From an uncultured Poribacteria bacterium (GTDB lineage Bacteria; Poribacteria; WGA-4E; WGA-3G), in contig OX639992.1 of assembly GCA_951828515.1 (NCBI GenBank), forward strand, positions 4,814,217-4,878,216: 64,000 bases of DNA. Direction: 5' to 3'. Shown here piece after piece: positions 60,817 through 64,000 of this stretch. The position numbers were made by a program, and so were the translations under genes. Under the pieces are notes generated by a model. The model did no database searches. It was not told where the DNA came from and saw nothing but the letters and a program-made list of their open reading frames with translations. Every line of letters begins with the position of its first letter. Position 1 is the first letter of the stretch.

Positions 60817-61656
60817 ATGGAAATAACAGTCCAACCAGAAGAATTGAAAGTAGGGAAACTGACAGACGCACACGTGGAGCAAGCCGTTAAGGCGATCCGC
60901 GTTGATGGATACGTTATCTTGGAGAACGTTGTTAGCCATGACCACTTGGACATTCTTCGCGAACGAATGGATGCAGACTCACAGATCCTGATTGAAGCCC
61001 AAAAATGGGGGGGAGCTGGCAGACTCATAGGACATCTCCAACAGGGACCGCCACCGTTTGTGCCCTACATCTTCAGAGACATCGTCGCGAATCCTCATGT
61101 TGTGCAGGTGACGAGAGCACTGCTTGGTCCTGGGGTTTATAACAACTTTTACAATGGCAACACGAACTCCCCCGGTAGCACAACACAACCGCTCCACAGA
61201 GACGGTGCCCACCTTTGGGATGACCAAGAAGTAGCGCATCCAACAACAGAAGTCGTCGTCAATATCTCACCACAGGATACAACAGAGGAAAATGGAAGTG
61301 TAGAAATCTGGCCCGGTTCACACCTTCAGGTCGGTAATGGAGGGGTAGATGAAGAACAGGAGGAAGCACGCCGTAAAATCTGTCCCCCTATCCGTGGAAA
61401 TGCGAAGAAAGGGAGCGCACTGATTCGAGACATGCGACTGTGGCACCGAGGCGTCCCCAATCCATCCGATAAACCCCGCCACATGATCGCAATGATTCAT
61501 CGTGTCAATTGGCTCAAATCCAATCGCCGACTGAAGTATAAAATTGGGTGTGAAGCCGCTTTTGAAAACAGCGATCTCGACCATAACGCTGAATTCATTG
61601 ACTTTGCTGAGAAAAAAATAGATGAGTACAATTATCTCTTCAATCCGAGATTCTAA
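60817..61656 (+). CDS. Phytanoyl-CoA dioxygenase (PhyH) family protein
   Basis: 279 residues, AAAGGAAAAC before the ATG. Iron ligands: LHRDGAHLW (His-x-Asp, about 128), LWHRGVPN (distal His, about 208), and 2OG-binding Arg in KPRHMIAM. The N-terminal EVTHEQAVKAIRVDGYVIL-like stretch (VEQAVKAIRVDGYVILENVV) is a common opening of the family. The EIWPGSH motif is also typical. It lies 11 bases after aspartate kinase and 51 bases before another oxygenase, suggesting one transcript. Confidence 0.88.
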   Translation: MEITVQPEELKVGKLTDAHVEQAVKAIRVDGYVILENVVSHDHLDILRERMDADSQILIEAQKWGGAGRLIGHLQQGPPPFVPYIFRDIVANPHVVQVTRALLGPGVYNNFYNGNTNSPGSTTQPLHRDGAHLWDDQEVAHPTTEVVVNISPQDTTEENGSVEIWPGSHLQVGNGGVDEEQEEARRKICPPIRGNAKKGSALIRDMRLWHRGVPNPSDKPRHMIAMIHRVNWLKSNRRLKYKIGCEAAFENSDLDHNAEFIDFAEKKIDEYNYLFNPRF

Positions 61657-61707
61657 ATCTGTGCGTGCGGTGTCAAGTGCCGCTCCGAGTTCATGATGGA
61701 GGTTCCC

Positions 61708-62544
61708 ATGAACACTCAAAACGATTGGCTCCCCGCTGAGCCTGACCTCGAGACAATTTGTAAAACTTACAACGACCCGATCTATGCCCTCTCCCAAGCC
61801 GAAGTGCCCGCCATCATTCTCAGGAACGCCTATTCACCCGCACACTGTCATGGGCTTATCGACCGATTCACGAATATGGGATTGATGCGCGACGAAGCCG
61901 ACATCAACTCCATTGACAAACGTACCCGTATTGACATCGGCACCAGCCTCGGCAATCGTGGTGCGGATAAAGCGAATTTTCTGGCACACGCCAAGGCAAC
62001 AGAACATCTCTTCAAATTCCTATTCGACGGATTTGATAATCCTGTCGATCTCATCTACGATTCGCTCACTGCACTTTCACCGGGCAAAGAAGTGAAAACT
62101 GCCCGTGAATCCGACGGCTCCCGTTACGGTCCCGCGATTTTTCGAGTGCATTACGAAACGCATAGTTATAAGCCGCACATCGACCACGTCAAGTATCGCG
62201 AGCAGCGCACCGATTACGAAGTTTACCGCTTTGAGCATCAGTTCGCAGGTGTGTTGTGTGTCCAAAATGCCGATGAGGACGGAAGGGGCACGCAAGCTAT
62301 CCTGCATCGCTGCCTCTGGTCTGAGGAAGTACAACCCCATATCGCCGAGGAAACCTTTGATAGATATGCCGCTGATAACGGGATACAGAACTGTGAAGTC
62401 GAGTTACATCAAGGCGACCTCTACTTCTTCAATACACGATGTATCCACGAAGTGCCACCCGTGCAAGGCACGCGCGCCCGTATCGTCTTGGCAGTATTTA
62501 TCGGATACTCTCCAGACGATGGCGAAGTGTTCGTCTGGTCGTAA
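61708..62544 (+). CDS. 2OG-Fe(II) oxygenase, prolyl-hydroxylase-like
   Basis: 278 residues from ATG 61708, with GGAGG five bases upstream (an ATG at 61693 overlaps that site). The 2OG domain is in the C-terminal half: KPHIDHVKY (His-x-Asp, about 162), CIHEVPPV (distal His, about 240) and Arg in TRARIVLAVF. A QNADEDGRGTQAILHRCLW segment is also present. An N-terminal region (PAIILRNAYSPAHCHGLIDRF) resembles small-molecule hydroxylases. Third oxygenase next to aspartate kinase. Substrate unknown. Confidence 0.82.
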   Translation: MNTQNDWLPAEPDLETICKTYNDPIYALSQAEVPAIILRNAYSPAHCHGLIDRFTNMGLMRDEADINSIDKRTRIDIGTSLGNRGADKANFLAHAKATEHLFKFLFDGFDNPVDLIYDSLTALSPGKEVKTARESDGSRYGPAIFRVHYETHSYKPHIDHVKYREQRTDYEVYRFEHQFAGVLCVQNADEDGRGTQAILHRCLWSEEVQPHIAEETFDRYAADNGIQNCEVELHQGDLYFFNTRCIHEVPPVQGTRARIVLAVFIGYSPDDGEVFVWS

Positions 62545-62603
62545 ATTTTACTGAATTTTTGACAGCAGAACCGGAAACACAAGATAGAATAGCGCAAAAA
62601 AAG

Positions 62604-62626
62604 AGGGACTGGTAAAACCAGTCCCT
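62604..62626 (-). terminator. Intrinsic terminator of the STAS gene (minus strand)
   Basis: AGGGACTGGT (62604-62613) and ACCAGTCCCT (62617-62626) form a 10-bp stem with a 3-base loop. On the minus strand it is followed by CTCTTTTTTT, a strong U-tract. It sits just after the STAS stop. The plus-strand exit (TTTCGG) is weaker, but it may also serve the oxygenase gene. Confidence 0.85.
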
Positions 62627-62652
62627 TTCGGTATTCTATTGAACTTTGGACC

Positions 62653-62994
62653 TTACGCCGATAGTGCCGAAACTGCCGCATCCTCGTTGTCGAAGTGTTC
62701 AAAGAGATTCACGAGCCAATTGAGAGCTACCAGATTTTTGATATGCTTGCCAACATTGATGACCCCGATACGCCCTTGCTTTCCTGTTGCCGCAATACGC
62801 GCCTCCATCAGAGCACTGAATCCCGTGCTATCGATCCTATTGACATGCTCGAAATTGATGAGGATACGCGGCTCATCGGAAAACGTAATTTGTGGTGAAA
62901 TTACCGCCCGGAACTTTGATACTGAGGATCTGGTTATCTTTCCACTGGGTTCCAAAATTGTGATGCCATCCTGCTTACGAATTTGCGTTGCCAT
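62653..62994 (-). CDS. STAS-domain anti-anti-sigma-type protein
   Basis: 113 residues, GGAG before the ATG. STAS fold: QIRKQDGITILEPSGKITRSS, ILINFEHVNRIDSTGFSAL (the Ser in DSTG is the phosphorylation site in SpoIIAA/RsbV) and GRIGVINVGKHIKNLVA. Single-domain members are anti-sigma antagonists controlled by a serine kinase. None of the partner genes (kinase, phosphatase or sigma) is near. Convergent with the oxygenase. Confidence 0.92.
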   Translation of the reverse strand: MATQIRKQDGITILEPSGKITRSSVSKFRAVISPQITFSDEPRILINFEHVNRIDSTGFSALMEARIAATGKQGRIGVINVGKHIKNLVALNWLVNLFEHFDNEDAAVSALSA

Positions 62995-63513
62995 GATTTT
63001 TTCTCCTTTTCATTTTCCAGAACATTGGAAATTCTAATTTATCTCTCCAAGTTTTTTATCTTACTGAATGTTTAATCTTAGGTATTCGTTACTTTAGTCA
63101 GATGCTATCAAAAAAAGTTCGTTTTTTCTCCATGCGACTGTTTCGAGTTTAGCTTTCCTGAAGCTCCCCGCGCTAATCCACCCACTTGTCAACATTTGTG
63201 CTGCCTGTCCAGATTATGAAAATTTTTGGGCATACCCTGCATAATTTGAGGCATCTTTTTAACTTCCTCGCTACGCTGGATGGTATCTTGTTCGGTAAAA
63301 TATAGGACGGCCACTTTAAAACGAGAAGGCGTTCTCAAGCAAAATTTGTCAAAAAACAAGATTATTTGACTTTTTTTTGACTTTTTTTTGACAAACATGT
63401 TATGATTTTGCCAGCCGAGTACTGATACGTCTATCAGAAGAAAAGATAAGTGAACTCTTATTTCTTGGGACATGAACAGTTTCCTATTTCATCAAAAGGA
63501 GCTAATCAAGAAA
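62995..63513. other. 519-base intergenic region with a promoter
   Basis: No gene recognised. It contains the divergent STAS leader, low-GC sequence, and three phased TTGAC boxes (63366-63370, 63377-63381, 63388-63392; 11-base period) leading into a TATGAT. The 94-codon minus-strand frame at 63189-63473 has no family signature. Confidence 0.5.
63377..63406 (+). promoter_or_regulatory. Promoter with phased TTGACT boxes for the right-edge gene
   Basis: TTGACT (63377-63382), 18 bases, TATGAT (63401-63406). Two more TTGAC copies lie 11 bases on either side, on the same helical face, which could mark regulator sites or alternative -35s. Confidence 0.5.
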
Positions 63514-64000
63514 TGAAAAGTAATACAATAACGAGTCAATTTCATACTGTTTTAGTGGGTTGTTTGTGTTTCCTCCTTATTGTAGTGATGTTTTCTGTTG
63601 CATCAATAGCTGCGTCAACAAAAAAGGTCCTGATATTGGGGAACAACATAACCCAAGTTGAAGCACCAACGATTAGTAAAAAAGTGAAAAAAATTCAGAA
63701 TTTTACCTTCGATTACGAAATTACGAAAGATCCGAAACTCGCCAAAGCGGATGCCACTGATTTTGATATCCTCTGGCTTGGGCAAGGTGAGATTTGCGAA
63801 GGTGGATGGCGTTTCACGGATCAGGGAGCAGATGCCGTTTTAGCGTTTGTTGAGGCAGGAGGGGTTTGTATTAACGTTGAGCAGGACCATGATGATGCTG
63901 TCGGGTGTCCAACACCTTGGCTCCCTAAACCACTAAACGGTGATGAAACCGATAGGACACAGAATTTTGAACCGACAAAAGCTCCAGAGGTTGGCACGCT
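63514..64000 (+). CDS. Secreted protein, partial (runs off right edge)
   Basis: 162 codons visible, ATG 63514 with AAAAGGAG upstream; no stop before 64000. Signal peptide (VGCLCFLLIVVMFSVASIAA), then a Rossmann-like start KKVLILGNNI, a strand-helix pattern with DFDILWLGQGEIC, and DQGADAVLAFVEAGGVCINVEQD, reminiscent of the glutamine-amidotransferase-like/ThuA or DUF4350 fold. The family is not certain. It was not reported as an open frame because it is incomplete in this window. Confidence 0.6.

Noticed and set aside
63189-63473. 94-codon minus-strand frame in the right intergenic region
   Set aside because: No recognisable motif, no ribosome site, and it crosses the promoter of the next gene. 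Likely chance.

Overview
The window looks like a chromosomal segment of an uncultivated, diderm-type bacterium. I infer a relative of Candidatus Poribacteria (sponge and marine metagenome lineages) from the gene repertoire: several phytanoyl-CoA/2OG dioxygenases, Uma2 nucleases, a ThuA-type protein plus a ThuA fragment, LamG-like secreted proteins, giant Ycf48-type propellers, a HEPN remnant and ABC-2 permease fragments. No 16S or ribosomal marker is present, so the placement is inference. Coding density is high, most genes have clear GGAGG-type ribosome sites, and several use TTG or GTG starts.

Layout. (1) 1-9.5 kb, minus strand: a type II secretion/type IV pilus-like operon gspE, a secreted LamG-like protein, gspF, gspG, gspH, gspI, gspJ and a gspK running off the left edge, preceded by a HEAT-repeat membrane protein. 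(2) 9.5-16 kb, minus strand: a DUF3352-type protein, a Na+/solute symporter with its DUF4212 small subunit, a GmhA-like SIS isomerase, a fused two-domain ABC permease and a decayed formylglycine-generating-enzyme-type lipoprotein gene. (3) 16.5-19.5 kb, plus strand: ABC ATPase, a 45-codon gene and a ThDP enzyme. (4) 19.5-26.3 kb, minus strand: a PhyH oxygenase, tRNA-Asn, a small membrane protein, two tandem BolA-like proteins, an internally deleted HEPN protein, a secreted glycosidase-like protein with a sugar isomerase, and a tandem pair of Uma2 proteins. (5) 26.3-33.7 kb, plus strand: an XRE-type HTH fused to a metallo-beta-lactamase fold, DppBC-like permeases, a two-domain multicopper oxidase and an Fe3+-type binding protein with its permease. 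(6) 33.8-41.3 kb, plus strand: DUF4956 and CotH-kinase/lamin-tail genes, then an ECF sigma, double-zinc-finger anti-sigma and RseB-like envelope stress cassette, a dienelactone hydrolase and an SDR. (7) 41.8-52.6 kb: a tandemly duplicated 5-kb module, [short Reg_prop propeller + 1,270-1,280-residue Ycf48-like lipoprotein] x2, with a truncated ABC-2 permease gene between the copies. (8) 52.7-64 kb: an M24 peptidase-like protein missing metal ligands, a ThuA fragment, an ABC-2 permease, a second LamG-like protein, an ECF sigma fragment, a ThuA-like gene, PhyH, aspartate kinase, PhyH, a 2OG oxygenase, a STAS protein, and a secreted protein running off the right edge.

How the genes may work together. 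The gsp operon builds a pseudopilus export machine and carries its own LamG-like secreted protein. That protein shares a C-terminal tail (KLAT-x-WG-x-LK-x-F) with the LamG-like protein at 56 kb, so the tail is a candidate sorting signal. The duplicated Reg_prop/Ycf48 module has an unusual internal regularity: by eye I count 28 propeller-type repeats per lipoprotein, 14 before and 14 after a Pro/Glu-rich linker, which would fit four seven-bladed propellers. Reg_prop proteins here have no kinase or DNA-binding domain, so the module looks like a secreted or periplasmic scaffold rather than a signalling system.

The region is also rich in short dispersed repeats: STRR-like CAGTCGGC/CAATCAG tracts, TAGG-stem-TTT-x-x-TAA-stem hairpins, and an inverted-repeat element with ends AGGACTTACGCA. 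Several of them have entered gsp coding sequences. Broken genes are common: the FGE-like gene, HEPN, the ABC-2 fragment, the ThuA fragment and the ECF fragment.
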